Program-made: the position numbers and the translations under genes | Shown: piece after piece, positions 34,969-44,257 of the stretch | Layout of the letters: every line of letters begins with the position of its first letter | Position numbering within the stretch: position 1 is the first letter of the stretch | Notes under the pieces: generated by a model | Told to the model about the DNA's origin: nothing | Databases searched by the model: none | The model's input: only the letters and a program-made list of their open reading frames with translations | Assembly (NCBI GenBank): GCA_016192705.1 | Contig: JACPTQ010000060.1 | Location: 29,258 to 93,257 of the forward strand | Direction: 5' to 3' | Source of the DNA: Deltaproteobacteria bacterium | Lineage (GTDB): Bacteria > Myxococcota > JACPTQ01 | Length of the DNA stretch: 64,000 nt

Positions 34969-36531
34969 GTGCATGCGCATGTTTCAAGTGGTTCGCTGCT
35001 CGGTGTTGAGGCGATTGACGTCGACGTCGAAGTTGACGTCGCCGCCGGCCTCCCCACATTTCAACTCGTGGGTCTCGCCGAGGGTGGAACGCGCGAATCC
35101 CGTGTGAGGCTCAGCGCTGCACTTCGCAATTCCGGGTTCGACGTCCCCATGAATCGTCGCGTCGTTGTTAACCTCGCGCCCGCGGACGTTCGAAAAGACG
35201 GAACGCACTTCGACCTGCCGATTGCCCTCGGAATCCTTGCTGCGACTGGCCGCCTTCCCAGGGAAGCGCTGGCTCGTCACGTCTTCGCGGGGGAGATTGC
35301 GCTCTCCGGGGAGTTGCGCGCGATGCAAGGCGCCTTACCACTCGCGCTCCGAGCCCGGGAGCGCGCCGTCGACGCCCTCGTTCTTCCAGCAGCCAACGTC
35401 CGAGAGACGTGTGGCGTCCTGGGGCTACGGGTCCTGGGAGCGCAGACATTTAATGATGTCGTTGCCCACCTTCGGGGCGAGGCTACGCTTCCAACCGCTG
35501 ACGATGTTCAGGTCGAGCAACCTTCTAGGCAGAGGCAAAGTCGATTTGGCTCCGTGTCGACTCCCCGCCTTGATATGGCGGCCATTCGCGGCCACCGCCA
35601 CGCAAAACGGGCGATCGAAATCGCAGCCGCGGGAGGTCACCACGTCTTGATGGTGGGACCGCCCGGCAGTGGGAAGACGATGCTCGCAACGGCGCTTCAC
35701 GGTCTCTTGCCCGACTGGACACTGGATGAGCAACTCGAAACGAGCGCCATTTACTCAGTTGCGGGGATCCGATTGGACGGGAGCCTTGTCCCGTCTCGCC
35801 CGTTTCGCGCACCGCACTCGAGCGTCACCCTTGGCGGCTTACTGGGCGGTGGGGGCACACCGCGACCGGGCGAGGCGAGCTTGGCGCATAACGGCATCCT
35901 TTTTCTCGACGAGTTGCCCGAGTTTTCGCGCGAGGCGCTCGACGCGCTTCGGCAACCGCTTGAATCTCGGGTCGTGACACTCGCGCGGTACAAACGCGCC
36001 GTTTCATATCCAGCGCGGTTCCAACTCGTCGCCGCCATGAACCCGTGTCGGTGTGGGTTCGCAGGCTCGCGACACCGCGTTTGTCGATGTCAGCCCCGTT
36101 CGGCGCAGGCGTACCGCTCGCGCGTCTCGGGTCCATTGCTCGACCGATTTGACATGGTCGTTAGCGTCCCGTGGATTCCGTGTTCCGACACTCAAAATGG
36201 CCCTACGGAATCAGAGAGCAGCGCCGCCGTCGGTGCGCGTTGTAGGGCCGCCAAGCTGCGGCACGCTGAGCGATGTCATGATGAGCCGATTCACTCAAAC
36301 GCTGAAATCGGAAATTCCCCGCGTGACGATTGGCTCAGGCTTGATGACAAGTCGGCTTCGGTGCTCGAGCGCGCGACGGAAAAGTTCGGGCTGTCCGGCC
36401 GCGCGGCGTGTCGCATTCGCCGCGTTTCGCGAACGATCGCCGATTTGGCGGGCGACGATCACGTGACGGAGCCGGCAATTCTCGAGGCGTTGTCATACCG
36501 AGCAGATGGTTTTCTAGAAGAAGAAACGTAG
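34969..36531 (+). CDS. comM: YifB/ComM-family AAA+ ATPase
   Basis: 520 residues from a GTG at 34969 with GGAGG upstream. The N-terminal Lon-protease-like domain has LLGVEAIDVDVEVDVAAGLP and the sequence continues GLAEGGTRESRVRL. The Mg-chelatase-type ATPase core has Walker A VGPPGSGKTMLATAL (about 228) and Walker B ILFLDELPEFSREALDALRQ. The C-terminal domain has a zinc-ligand-like NPCRCGF. ComM is a branch-migration helicase promoting integration of transformed DNA, which fits its place directly before recA. Confidence 0.93.
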   Translation: MHAHVSSGSLLGVEAIDVDVEVDVAAGLPTFQLVGLAEGGTRESRVRLSAALRNSGFDVPMNRRVVVNLAPADVRKDGTHFDLPIALGILAATGRLPREALARHVFAGEIALSGELRAMQGALPLALRARERAVDALVLPAANVRETCGVLGLRVLGAQTFNDVVAHLRGEATLPTADDVQVEQPSRQRQSRFGSVSTPRLDMAAIRGHRHAKRAIEIAAAGGHHVLMVGPPGSGKTMLATALHGLLPDWTLDEQLETSAIYSVAGIRLDGSLVPSRPFRAPHSSVTLGGLLGGGGTPRPGEASLAHNGILFLDELPEFSREALDALRQPLESRVVTLARYKRAVSYPARFQLVAAMNPCRCGFAGSRHRVCRCQPRSAQAYRSRVSGPLLDRFDMVVSVPWIPCSDTQNGPTESESSAAVGARCRAAKLRHAERCHDEPIHSNAEIGNSPRDDWLRLDDKSASVLERATEKFGLSGRAACRIRRVSRTIADLAGDDHVTEPAILEALSYRADGFLEEET

Positions 36532-36543
36532 GACCAAGAAAGG

Positions 36544-37620
36544 ATGGAAGAAATGGGAACAAAAATCATGGAGAGGATTCAGGACCGGCTAAAGGCGATT
36601 GCCAATGCTGTCGGTTCCATTGAGAAGCAATTTGGCAAAGGCGCGCTCATGCGGCTCGGTGATCACGTCAATGAGAAAGTTGACGTCGTATCGACTGGGT
36701 CGATTGGGCTTGACCGAGCGCTTGGCGTGGGAGGGTTGCCTCGCGGCCGCGTTGTTGAAATCTATGGACCGGAATCGAGCGGGAAGACAACCCTGACGCT
36801 GCACGCGGTCGCTGAGGTGCAAAAGGCGGGTGGCGTCGCGGCGTTCATCGATGCCGAGCATGCGCTCGACGTGTCGTACGCGCGAAAGCTCGGGGTCGAC
36901 ATTGAACATCTTTTCGTTTCGCAACCGGACAGCGGCGAGCAGGCGCTGGAGATCGCGGAGACACTCGTGAGATCGGGTGGGGTCGACATAATCGTTGTCG
37001 ATAGCGTTGCGGCTCTCACGCCACGCGCCGAGCTCGAAGGAGAAATGGGCGACCAGCACATGGGCCTTCAAGCGCGACTCATGAGCCAGGCTCTACGAAA
37101 GCTCACAGCCATTATCGGCCGCCATCAAACGATCGTCATCTTCATAAACCAAATAAGGATGAAGATCGGCGTTGTTTACGGCAATCCGGAGACAACAACC
37201 GGTGGACATGCACTCAAGTTTTACTCGTCGGTGCGCCTTGAGATTCGGCGTGGAACGCCGATCAAGGATGGCGATCAAGTCATCGGACACAGGACGCGCG
37301 TGAAGATCGTGAAGAACAAATTGGCGCCGCCTTTTCGCGAAGTTGAGTTCGATGTTCGGTTCGGCGAGGGGATCGACCAAGTTGGCGACCTTTTCGATAA
37401 CGCCGTCCAGCAAGGGCTCATCGAACGATCTGGCAACCACTATCTTTGCGGGAAAGAGCGGCTTGGACTCGGACGGGAGGTTGCGCTTCGAGCGCTAAAG
37501 GACAATCGCGGCCTTGTCGACTCGCTGCGTACGGCGCTGAAACCTGGGAAGTCAGAAACTTCCACCGACGCGAAAAAGGACGAAAACACAACGACCGAAG
37601 GGAAGAAACGTGCGGCATAA
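36544..37620 (+). CDS. recA: Recombinase RecA
   Basis: 358 residues. AAGGA fits an ATG at 36553 slightly better than the ATG at 36544; the two starts differ by three residues. Walker A is [12 protein letters not shown]. Other signatures are [40 protein letters not shown], the loop region [12 protein letters not shown], and [20 protein letters not shown]. RecA forms the ATP-dependent filament for strand exchange and SOS coprotease activity. Twelve bases separate it from comM, and the next gene starts within its last codons. Confidence 0.98.
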   Translation: MEEMGTKIMERIQDRLKAIANAVGSIEKQFGKGALMRLGDHVNEKVDVVSTGSIGLDRALGVGGLPRGRVVEIYGPESSGKTTLTLHAVAEVQKAGGVAAFIDAEHALDVSYARKLGVDIEHLFVSQPDSGEQALEIAETLVRSGGVDIIVVDSVAALTPRAELEGEMGDQHMGLQARLMSQALRKLTAIIGRHQTIVIFINQIRMKIGVVYGNPETTTGGHALKFYSSVRLEIRRGTPIKDGDQVIGHRTRVKIVKNKLAPPFREVEFDVRFGEGIDQVGDLFDNAVQQGLIERSGNHYLCGKERLGLGREVALRALKDNRGLVDSLRTALKPGKSETSTDAKKDENTTTEGKKRAA

Positions 37621-38002
37621 GCTGGAGTGGGCCATCGTTCCCGACGGATCCGGAGGCGTCCCAAAACACAGCTTCCGAATCCGAACACGATGCCTCTTGG
37701 TTGGAAGCGACCCTGATGCGGATATCAGGGTCGACAATCCCTCGTATCCGCAGTTTGCCGGGGGCTTTCGGCTGGAACACGGACGACCGTGGTTTCATCG
37801 ATTCGGGGGTATGGCCGAATCGAGCGGAACTGCGGTCGATTCGTTGGAACTCCGAGACGGCGACGAAGTGACGCTCGAAGGCGTGAGATTTTTTATCGCA
37901 CGCTACGAGGAACGCGTTCGCTTGCGCTGTCGTGGCCAACGCTCCCCCCGGGGCCGGCGATTGATGAGGACGCGAACCGTGCGTTACACTCGTGAATTGT
38001 GA
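37610..38002 (+). CDS. FHA-domain-like small protein
   Basis: 130 residues from a GTG at 37610 overlapping the recA end. [20 protein letters not shown] followed by a beta-strand series with [20 protein letters not shown] has the order and spacing of a forkhead-associated (FHA) phosphothreonine-binding domain. The usual SxxH motif is replaced by NPSYPQF, so phosphopeptide binding is unproven. The basic tail [19 protein letters not shown] may contact nucleic acid or be unstructured. Confidence 0.65.
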   Translation: MRHKLEWAIVPDGSGGVPKHSFRIRTRCLLVGSDPDADIRVDNPSYPQFAGGFRLEHGRPWFHRFGGMAESSGTAVDSLELRDGDEVTLEGVRFFIARYEERVRLRCRGQRSPRGRRLMRTRTVRYTREL

Positions 38003-38514
38003 AGTGCGAAACATGTGGTGCACCGATGCACGAACGGGCAACGCTCTGTGAGAAGTGCGGAGAACCCGTTCTGGACCTGCATAGTTCGCCCAGCTCGGGA
38101 TCGATGTTTTTGACGGGGGGCCGAACGGCGAAGCGGCTGATATCAGACCTTGTACCTGGCGAGGTCCTCAAGGCGATGCTCCGGCCAATGCCGCCCAGAC
38201 CGCATGCGCGCGTCACAATCGCGACGTGGGTTGACCGAAAATCGTGGTCTACGGCGGTCAAAGAGACCGTTCCACCACGACCACCGCATGGGCCACCAAG
38301 TGCCGCGCCAATAAGCCCCCCGGTAGCCGAGCTCGAACCGATAATCGACAGCGTCCTTCTCGTGGAGGAATCTGTCCGTCCTCAGCTTGACGGGCGCACC
38401 CAGCACATGTCGTGCATTTCGGACTTGGCGTGCGATGAGCCAGCGTCGCATGGTCGACCCGCCCTGGTTCGAGTGGCACCCCGCGGCGCACCAATCGCTT
38501 CACTGGGCTCGTGA
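37999..38514 (+). CDS. Small protein with N-terminal zinc ribbon
   Basis: 171 residues from a GTG at 37999 overlapping the preceding stop as GTGA. The N-terminus is a zinc ribbon: [21 protein letters not shown] Pro-rich low-complexity linker follows (PMPPRPHA, TVPPRPPHGPP), then a short C-terminal region with no recognised domain. With the FHA-like gene it forms a two-gene insert between recA and selB. The role is unknown. Confidence 0.65.
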   Translation: MKCETCGAPMHERATLCEKCGEPVLDLHSSPSSGSMFLTGGRTAKRLISDLVPGEVLKAMLRPMPPRPHARVTIATWVDRKSWSTAVKETVPPRPPHGPPSAAPISPPVAELEPIIDSVLLVEESVRPQLDGRTQHMSCISDLACDEPASHGRPALVRVAPRGAPIASLGS

Positions 38515-38529
38515 AGGGGACCGGGAACG

Positions 38530-40476
38530 ATGCCTCATAATCCGAACACGCGCCCAGTCGTCCTTGGAACGGCCGGACACGTCGATCACGGAAAGACGGC
38601 GCTCGTAAAGGCGCTGACTGGAGTCGACTGCGACCGTCTCAAGGAAGAAAAAGAGCGGGGGATAACGATTGAGTTGGGGTTTGCGCGGCTCGTAACACCG
38701 AGCGACATCCAGATCAGCGTGATCGACGTACCTGGTCACGAAAAATTCGTAAGGACAATGATCGCAGGCGCAGGTGGCATCGACATCGCCTTGCTGGTTA
38801 TCGCCGCTGACGAGGGGATCAAGCCCCAAACCATCGAACACGTTTCGATCTGCGGAGTTCTCGGAATTCCGCGCGGCATCGTCGCGATATCAAAGCGAGA
38901 TCTCGTCAGCAATGAACTGATTGATACCCGACGAAAAGAAGTGAGATCGGCTTTTAAGGGCTCTATTTTTGAGAGCGCCCCATGCGTGGCTGTTTCCGCA
39001 ACAACCGGAGAGGGGTTGCCCGACCTTGTTTCCGCAATCGAGCGGGTTTCCCTTGGCGAGACCGACGCCGCACGAACCCGTCGGGACGCGCTCCCGAGCC
39101 GCCTCTACGTCGATCGCGTTTTTTCCATGGCCGGTTTCGGCGCGGTCGTCACCGGCACATTGCTCACTGGAAAGTTGTCGGTCGGGGATGAAATCGTGCT
39201 ATTGCCTGGAGAGACCGCCGCCCGAATTCGCGGATTGGAGGTCCACGGCGAACGCGTCGAAACCGTCGAAAGCGGCGTCAGGGTCGCGATCAACGTACAG
39301 GGACTTCCCAAGGAAGCCATTCGCCGCGGCGACGCGATCGTGGCGCCGGGGAAATTCTTTGAAACACAAACCATAGACGTTGAAATCGTGCATCTCCCTT
39401 TCGCAGAAAACGCGCTGCTACAAAATGCACGACTGGGGTTCCACCTTGGCACTGCGAACGCCATCGCAAACGTAAGGCTTGTGGGCGCCGACTGCCTCGA
39501 CCCCGGCCAGCGCGGCTTCGCGCAGATCTTTTTGGACCGTCCGATGGTCGTTGCGGGGGGTGATCGTTTCGTCTTGCGAGGCACCGAAGTCCTCTTGAAC
39601 CATGGGAAAACCGTTGGAGGCGGCGGCGTCCTCGACGCGCGCGCGCCCGTCATTCGCAAGCGCTCACGCGTTGATAAAGTCGAGTGGTCGAGGCTCAATT
39701 CCGATCGCGTGGAGGAAAGGATTCGCGTGATTGCCGATCGCGCGTCACGAGATGGATTCGATACATTGGCAACGAGAACGCGCCTTGGCATCACGGGCGC
39801 CGAATGGGCCGCGGGAGTTGCAAGCCTCGTGGCAGCTGGACAGATTGCTCGTGTTGAACGTGAATCGAGCTGGTTTATTTCGACGAAGGTTTTGACCGAT
39901 TTGCTCGCACGGCTCATCGAGGAGATCAAGGCATTTCACCGCGCTTTCCCATTAAAAACTGGATTATCGGAAGTCGAGCTGATGCAAAGGCTCAACATCA
40001 AATCAGACGCGATCATGGACACCGTTGTTTACATCGCGAATCGTGAGAACCGGATCGAATGGGTTGATGGTTTCGCTTCGCTCCCCGGGCGCGCCCAAGA
40101 ATCGAAGGATTGGACTTTCGCCGTCCGCGCGTCGATTTGCGCGTATTATCGCGAACGCGGTTTGGCGTCGCCGCGAGTCCGTGAAGTATCCGCGGCGCTC
40201 AAAATCCCGGTGCCGACGCTCGAGCAGCTCATTACGATTGAGGTCGCATCGGGGCGACTCGTGCGCGTTGCGGCAGAAGTTGTGGCGCCATTCGAGAACG
40301 TGAAAGACCTTGAGCATAAGCTCGTCGATCACCTAAAGCGAAACGGGTCAATTTCAACACAAGAATTCAAGGACCTTTGTGGCCTCTCACGAAAATACAC
40401 TATTCCGCTCGCAGAGTATTTTGATTCCCGACGCGTTACGCTTCGCGTCGGCGAAAAACGAGTCGCCCGATCATGA
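38530..40476 (+). CDS. selB: Selenocysteine-specific translation elongation factor SelB
   Basis: 648 residues. The GTPase signatures are [19 protein letters not shown] (G1) and [12 protein letters not shown] (G3), with ITIELGFA as in SelB rather than EF-Tu. Domains II and III follow, and the last third (about 400-648) has tandem winged-helix domains ([40 protein letters not shown]) that bind the SECIS hairpin of selenoprotein mRNAs. It delivers Sec-tRNA at UGA codons. No selA, selC or selenoprotein is seen in this window, so the partners must lie elsewhere. Confidence 0.93.
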   Translation: MPHNPNTRPVVLGTAGHVDHGKTALVKALTGVDCDRLKEEKERGITIELGFARLVTPSDIQISVIDVPGHEKFVRTMIAGAGGIDIALLVIAADEGIKPQTIEHVSICGVLGIPRGIVAISKRDLVSNELIDTRRKEVRSAFKGSIFESAPCVAVSATTGEGLPDLVSAIERVSLGETDAARTRRDALPSRLYVDRVFSMAGFGAVVTGTLLTGKLSVGDEIVLLPGETAARIRGLEVHGERVETVESGVRVAINVQGLPKEAIRRGDAIVAPGKFFETQTIDVEIVHLPFAENALLQNARLGFHLGTANAIANVRLVGADCLDPGQRGFAQIFLDRPMVVAGGDRFVLRGTEVLLNHGKTVGGGGVLDARAPVIRKRSRVDKVEWSRLNSDRVEERIRVIADRASRDGFDTLATRTRLGITGAEWAAGVASLVAAGQIARVERESSWFISTKVLTDLLARLIEEIKAFHRAFPLKTGLSEVELMQRLNIKSDAIMDTVVYIANRENRIEWVDGFASLPGRAQESKDWTFAVRASICAYYRERGLASPRVREVSAALKIPVPTLEQLITIEVASGRLVRVAAEVVAPFENVKDLEHKLVDHLKRNGSISTQEFKDLCGLSRKYTIPLAEYFDSRRVTLRVGEKRVARS

Positions 40477-41276
40477 TACTTGAACGCAACATCAGCCTGT
40501 GTTTCGCTTGGCGAACGATGGCACACGCAAGGCGCCTGGTTTCGGAGCCACTCTTATCGTTCTTTTCTATCGGCGTTTTCTTCGTCATAGCGTGCTCGGA
40601 CACGGTGACGCCGCGTGGCCCCGCAGACACGACGGGACGGCCCAAATTGGGCGCACGAAACCGAGACGCAGTAAGGGCCGACGCTCCCCGGCCGCCAACG
40701 GTGTCCCCGGCGACGACAACCGCACGCGATGAATCGTCCACGCGCCCAGGTCCAACGCCACCATCCGCACCATCATCGACCAGCCCGGACGCCGGGAAAA
40801 GCGTTTTTTCGCCAAGCGGCCCAGCGTCCGTCTTGAAGGAGATGTACGCCGTCGCAAAGTCAAACGACGGTCGATCCATCAAGCCGTTTTTTTCCAAATC
40901 AAGTGCGAAGATCATCGAAGAGCTCGCAAAGGCCCTTGGAGGCTCGGAAGAGGGGCGCGACGACCCTTGGAGGAACATGCGAAACGACGTCGGACAGGAC
41001 GACCTTCCCACCATCGTCCGCGAGGAGATAGCCGCCGACGGCGCTCGTGTTTGGATACGCGAACGCAATCAACCAATCGATTCGGTCTTAAGGTTCGTTC
41101 GCGAAGACGACGCCTGGCGACTCGATTTCACCGAGGACCTCAAAGCGGAGATGAAAGATCTCCCAAAACGGATGGAGAAGGCCAACGACCTCATCAGACG
41201 ATTGCCATCCGAGCGCGACAAGGCGGAGGAGGTTTTGCGGCGGTCGGAGCGTGAGCTGAAAGAAACGGCTCGATAA
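40473..41276 (+). CDS. Lipoprotein of unknown function
   Basis: 267 residues if it starts at ATG 40473, which overlaps the selB stop (ATGA). A second ATG at 40518 (MAHARRLVSEPLLSFFSIG) would place the signal peptide at the N-terminus, ending in VFFVIAC, a good lipobox. A long Pro/Thr/Ser linker precedes a helical domain with SVLKEMYAVAKSNDGRSIKP and a charged coiled tail. The folded part resembles NTF2-like or DUF4878-type domains. Function unknown. Confidence 0.65.
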   Translation: MILERNISLCFAWRTMAHARRLVSEPLLSFFSIGVFFVIACSDTVTPRGPADTTGRPKLGARNRDAVRADAPRPPTVSPATTTARDESSTRPGPTPPSAPSSTSPDAGKSVFSPSGPASVLKEMYAVAKSNDGRSIKPFFSKSSAKIIEELAKALGGSEEGRDDPWRNMRNDVGQDDLPTIVREEIAADGARVWIRERNQPIDSVLRFVREDDAWRLDFTEDLKAEMKDLPKRMEKANDLIRRLPSERDKAEEVLRRSERELKETAR

Positions 41277-41330
41277 CCGATCCATTTTTCGATTGCCGTA
41301 GAAGGTCGTTCGGCGCTTTACTTGTCGGGT

Positions 41331-41404
41331 CGGAGCGTGGCGCAGCCTGGTAGCGCACCTGAATGGGGTTCAGGGGGTCGCTGGTTCAAATCCAGTCGCT
41401 CCGA
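41331..41404 (+). tRNA. tRNA-Pro (anticodon GGG)
   Basis: 74 nt. The acceptor CGGAGCG pairs with CGCTCCG, followed by discriminator A. The anticodon stem CCTGA/TCAGG encloses the loop ATGGGGT, so the anticodon is GGG, reading CCC and CCU. The T-loop is GTTCAAATC, and CCA is not encoded. It lies between the selB-linked lipoprotein and surE, 21 bases upstream of the surE start. Confidence 0.95.
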
Positions 41405-41425
41405 ATTATTCCGAAAGGGGACGCG

Positions 41426-42208
41426 GTGTCGCAAAAGACGATTCTGGTGACGAACGACGACGGCGTGCATTCGCGCGGACTTACCGCGCTGCGTGAGGCG
41501 CTGGCCCCGCTCGGTCGCGTTGTCGTCGTCGCGCCCGACCGCGAACGAAGCGCGATCGGTCACGCCATTACGCTCGACCGCCCGCTCCGCGTCGTCAAGG
41601 TCGAAACCGACGTCTACGCGATCGACGGAACACCAACCGACTGCGTTTTCGTGGGACTGCACAAGCTCCTCGATGCGCGCCCCGCAGTCGTCGCATCTGG
41701 CATCAACCTCGGTATCAACATGGGAAACGACGTCACCTACTCGGGAACGGTTGGAGGCGCCATGGAGGGTACGCTTTGGGGCATCCCGTCCATCGCGGTG
41801 TCGCAAGACATGAAGGGGATGCGCACGTTCGACGATGCGGTCGCCGCGTCGCGCGCGTTGGCGGCGCAAGTCATCACGCACGGACTCCCTGACGGCGTCC
41901 TTCTCAACATGAACGTCCCCGCCCATGTTCGCGGCCGCGATTGGCGAGTCACAACGCTCGGGCGACGACATTATGGAAACGAAGTCGACGTCCGCAAGGA
42001 CCCGCGCGGGCGAGAGTATTTTTGGATAGGCGGCGTGGCCGAAGCCGCGCGCGACATTCCCGACAGCGACGGCAACGCACTCCGCGACGGTGTGATTTCC
42101 GTGTCCCCTGTTTCGCTCGACATGACGGCCCACGGGTTCATGGACGAGTTGAAGGCATGGGCGAATGGGAAACCTCAATCCCCCGTTAAGCGGTTCGTTC
42201 GCTCGTGA
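41426..42208 (+). CDS. surE: 5'/3'-nucleotidase SurE, C-terminus rewritten by element B
   Basis: 260 residues. The GTG at 41426, with AAAGGGGA upstream, gives SQKTILVTNDDGVHSRGL, the SurE N-terminus with the DD metal ligands. VVAPDRERSAIGHAITL, VASGINLGINMGNDVTYSGT and the C-terminal VSPVSLDMT are typical. SurE is a metal-dependent nucleotidase/exopolyphosphatase. After ANGKP the last codons (QSPVKRFVRS and the stop) come from the end of mobile element B. Without the element the frame would read GGG AAA CCC TGA and stop at the same proline. Confidence 0.93.
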   Translation: MSQKTILVTNDDGVHSRGLTALREALAPLGRVVVVAPDRERSAIGHAITLDRPLRVVKVETDVYAIDGTPTDCVFVGLHKLLDARPAVVASGINLGINMGNDVTYSGTVGGAMEGTLWGIPSIAVSQDMKGMRTFDDAVAASRALAAQVITHGLPDGVLLNMNVPAHVRGRDWRVTTLGRRHYGNEVDVRKDPRGREYFWIGGVAEAARDIPDSDGNALRDGVISVSPVSLDMTAHGFMDELKAWANGKPQSPVKRFVRS

Positions 42209-42528
42209 GCGTAAGGGTCGACAGGAGCCTGCTTCGGCGCGCCGACGTCCTCGGGTCTGATTTGAGACGTGCGATTGTTTCGCAGTTCAGAGGCACGCGG
42301 AAGCTCGGTGGTCCAAGCCGATATCGCGCTGCAGACCCTGCGGAGGCGCGCCTGCGCGGCGCTCCTGGACCCTACGCAAAGGTGGGGCGTGGAATTGCCG
42401 TTATCATGATGTTTGATTCATTTCGTGCAGACTCACATTTCATGTCAGACCCGAGGACTTCCGCGAGCCGGAGCGAGCCCAAACCCGACCGCCCCACGCT
42501 GGTCTTGGCCGTTAATCGGGAATCAGGC
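42173..42528. mobile_element. Element B: short transposon-like element between surE and pcm
   Basis: 356 bp. The left end (42173-42260) carries the second TIR type, with TAAGCGG and GCGCGCCGACGTCCTCGGG. The right end (42445-42528) carries the first type, with CGAGCCGGAGCGAGCCC and GTTAATCGGGAATCAGG. The 9-bp direct repeat AATGGGAAA flanks it at 42164-42172 and 42529-42537. It keeps the ATGAATCAAAC block (42384-42444) but lacks the hairpin and middle blocks, so it looks like an internal-deletion form of the C/D layout. It has no ORF. It supplies the last codons and stop of surE. Confidence 0.88.
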
Positions 42529-42529
42529 A

Positions 42530-43234
42530 ATGGGAAACCCTGAACATCGGGGCGGAACGCGCGCTCCAGGGAACGGCACCGGCGAAGAGGTCGATTACCC
42601 GCGGGCGCGCCGCCGCATGGTCGACACGCAGGTCGTCGCACGTGGGCTCCGCGAGCCCCGCGTCCTCGGCGCACTCCTCGCCGTGCGCCGGCACCTCTTC
42701 GTCGAAGACGCTCTCCGAACCCGCGCGTACGACGATCACCCACTCCCCATCGGCGAGCATCAAACCATTTCGCAGCCGTATATGGTCGCCGCGATGACGA
42801 CGGCCCTGAATCTCACCGGAACCGAGCGCGTCCTCGAAATCGGCACCGGCTCCGGTTACCAAACAGCTGTCCTTGCCGAGATTGTGCGACAAGTCGTCTC
42901 GATCGAACGCCACCGCGCGCTTGCCACAAAAGCCGCGCAGCTGCTCGCCGATCTCGGATATACCAACGTTACCGTAACGTGCGGCGACGGAACGCGTGGT
43001 CTCCCCGAATACGCACCGTACGATGCGATTCTCATCGCCGCGGGCGCGCCCAAGATTCCCGACGTCCTCGTCCCGCAGCTCGCAGAAGGGGGTCGCCTCA
43101 TCGTTCCAGTCGGCGATCGACGAGGCCAGGTCCTAACGCGCTTGACGCGGTACGGGAATCGCCATCAGATCGACACGCTTGATTCGTGCACCTTCGTTGA
43201 ACTCATCGGCGAATTCGGTTGGCCCGAGCGCTGA
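42530..43234 (+). CDS. pcm: Protein-L-isoaspartate O-methyltransferase
   Basis: 234 residues. RARRRMVDTQVVARGLREPR, PIGEHQTISQPYMVAAMTTA and the SAM-binding VLEIGTGSGYQTAVLAEI identify the family, which methylates isoaspartyl residues to start repair of aged proteins. The N-terminus starts MGNPEHRGG at ATG 42530, which lies inside the right target duplication of element B (AATGGGAAA). In the ancestral arrangement this ATG would have overlapped the end of surE. surE-pcm is a common gene pair. Confidence 0.93.
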   Translation: MGNPEHRGGTRAPGNGTGEEVDYPRARRRMVDTQVVARGLREPRVLGALLAVRRHLFVEDALRTRAYDDHPLPIGEHQTISQPYMVAAMTTALNLTGTERVLEIGTGSGYQTAVLAEIVRQVVSIERHRALATKAAQLLADLGYTNVTVTCGDGTRGLPEYAPYDAILIAAGAPKIPDVLVPQLAEGGRLIVPVGDRRGQVLTRLTRYGNRHQIDTLDSCTFVELIGEFGWPER

Positions 43235-43718
43235 GCCGTGTCGCCCCGCGTTGGGGTTGGTTCTTCTGGTTGGCCTCATTGCCTCCGCTTGCTCCCCGAG
43301 CCTCTTCGCGCGCGACGACGACGACGAACCACCGCCTCCTTCGGGCGCCCGCTTCTCGTGGCCCGTTCGCGGCGTGCTTTTCTCGCCGTACGGAATGCGC
43401 GGCGGCCGCCTTCACGCTGGAATCGACATCTCCGCGCGCGAGGGCACGCCGATTCGCGCAGCCGCCGACGGCGTCGTCACCTACAGCGACAGCACGCAGC
43501 GTGGTTACGGCAACATGGTCCTCGTTGACCATGGCAACGGCTTCGTGACAGCGTACGCCCACAATCGCGAAAACCTCGTCTCGCAGGGCGCGCGCGTTGC
43601 CCGCGGGGAGGTCATCGCGCTTGTCGGCGCAACCGGGAATGCAACAGGACCGCACGTTCATTTTGAAATACGCCGCAGCGGTCGTGCCGTGAACCCGCGG
43701 CCCTATTTAGGGAGGTAG
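43179..43718 (+). CDS. M23-family peptidase lipoprotein (LytM/NlpD-like)
   Basis: Up to 179 residues. The start is uncertain: TTG codons at 43179, 43197 and 43245 are possible, all inside or next to the pcm end. The signal sequence LGLVLLVGLIASAC gives a clear lipobox. The LytM domain follows, with SPYGMRGGRLHAGIDISARE and ATGNATGPHVHFEIRRSG supplying the zinc ligands and catalytic histidine. Members cleave peptidoglycan cross-bridges or activate amidases in the envelope. Downstream apt begins seven bases after the stop. Confidence 0.88.
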   Translation: MIRAPSLNSSANSVGPSAEPCRPALGLVLLVGLIASACSPSLFARDDDDEPPPPSGARFSWPVRGVLFSPYGMRGGRLHAGIDISAREGTPIRAAADGVVTYSDSTQRGYGNMVLVDHGNGFVTAYAHNRENLVSQGARVARGEVIALVGATGNATGPHVHFEIRRSGRAVNPRPYLGR

Positions 43719-43724
43719 CGAACG

Positions 43725-44243
43725 ATGGACGATTGGAAACGACTCATCCGCGATGTCCCGGATTTTCCGAAGCCCGGGATTTTGTTCCGCGACATCACCC
43801 CACTCCTTGGCAGCCCTCAAGCTCTTGGCGAAGTCGTCGCCGCGTTCGCCGAGCGTTACAAGTCACGCGGAATCACGCGCATCGTCGCCATCGAGTCGCG
43901 TGGCTTCATTTTTGGGGCGCCGCTCGCGCTCCACATGGGGGTTGGATTTTCTCCCGTTCGCAAACCCGGAAAGCTGCCCGCAAAAACGGTGAGCGTCACG
44001 TACGATCTCGAGTACGGCGAGGGCACGCTCCAGATGCACGAAGACGCCGTTACGAAAGTCGATCGCGTACTCGTGATCGACGACCTCCTCGCGACGGGCG
44101 GCACCGCCGAAGCCGCGGCGCGCCTCGTCACGACGTGCGGCGCATCGGTCGCAGAGTTCGCCTTCGTCATCGAGCTCGACTTTTTGAAGGGGCGCGGTCG
44201 CCTCGACAAGGTGGCGCCGGTCCATTCGCTCATTCGCTACTGA
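43725..44243 (+). CDS. apt: Adenine phosphoribosyltransferase
   Basis: 172 residues, the usual length. The ATG at 43725 follows GGGAGG. VPDFPKPGILFRDITPLLG is the family N-terminus, and the PRPP-binding loop VLVIDDLLATGGTAEAAARL is complete. The enzyme salvages adenine to AMP in the cytoplasm. It is part of the compact plus-strand run surE-pcm-M23-apt-lipid kinase-lnt. Confidence 0.96.
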   Translation: MDDWKRLIRDVPDFPKPGILFRDITPLLGSPQALGEVVAAFAERYKSRGITRIVAIESRGFIFGAPLALHMGVGFSPVRKPGKLPAKTVSVTYDLEYGEGTLQMHEDAVTKVDRVLVIDDLLATGGTAEAAARLVTTCGASVAEFAFVIELDFLKGRGRLDKVAPVHSLIRY

Positions 44244-44257
44244 GCCCGTCGCCAACC

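Noticed and set aside
38530..40476. SelB taken as evidence of a selenoprotein in this window
   Set aside because: No gene here shows an in-frame UGA at a conserved cysteine site with a following hairpin; SelB alone does not identify one.
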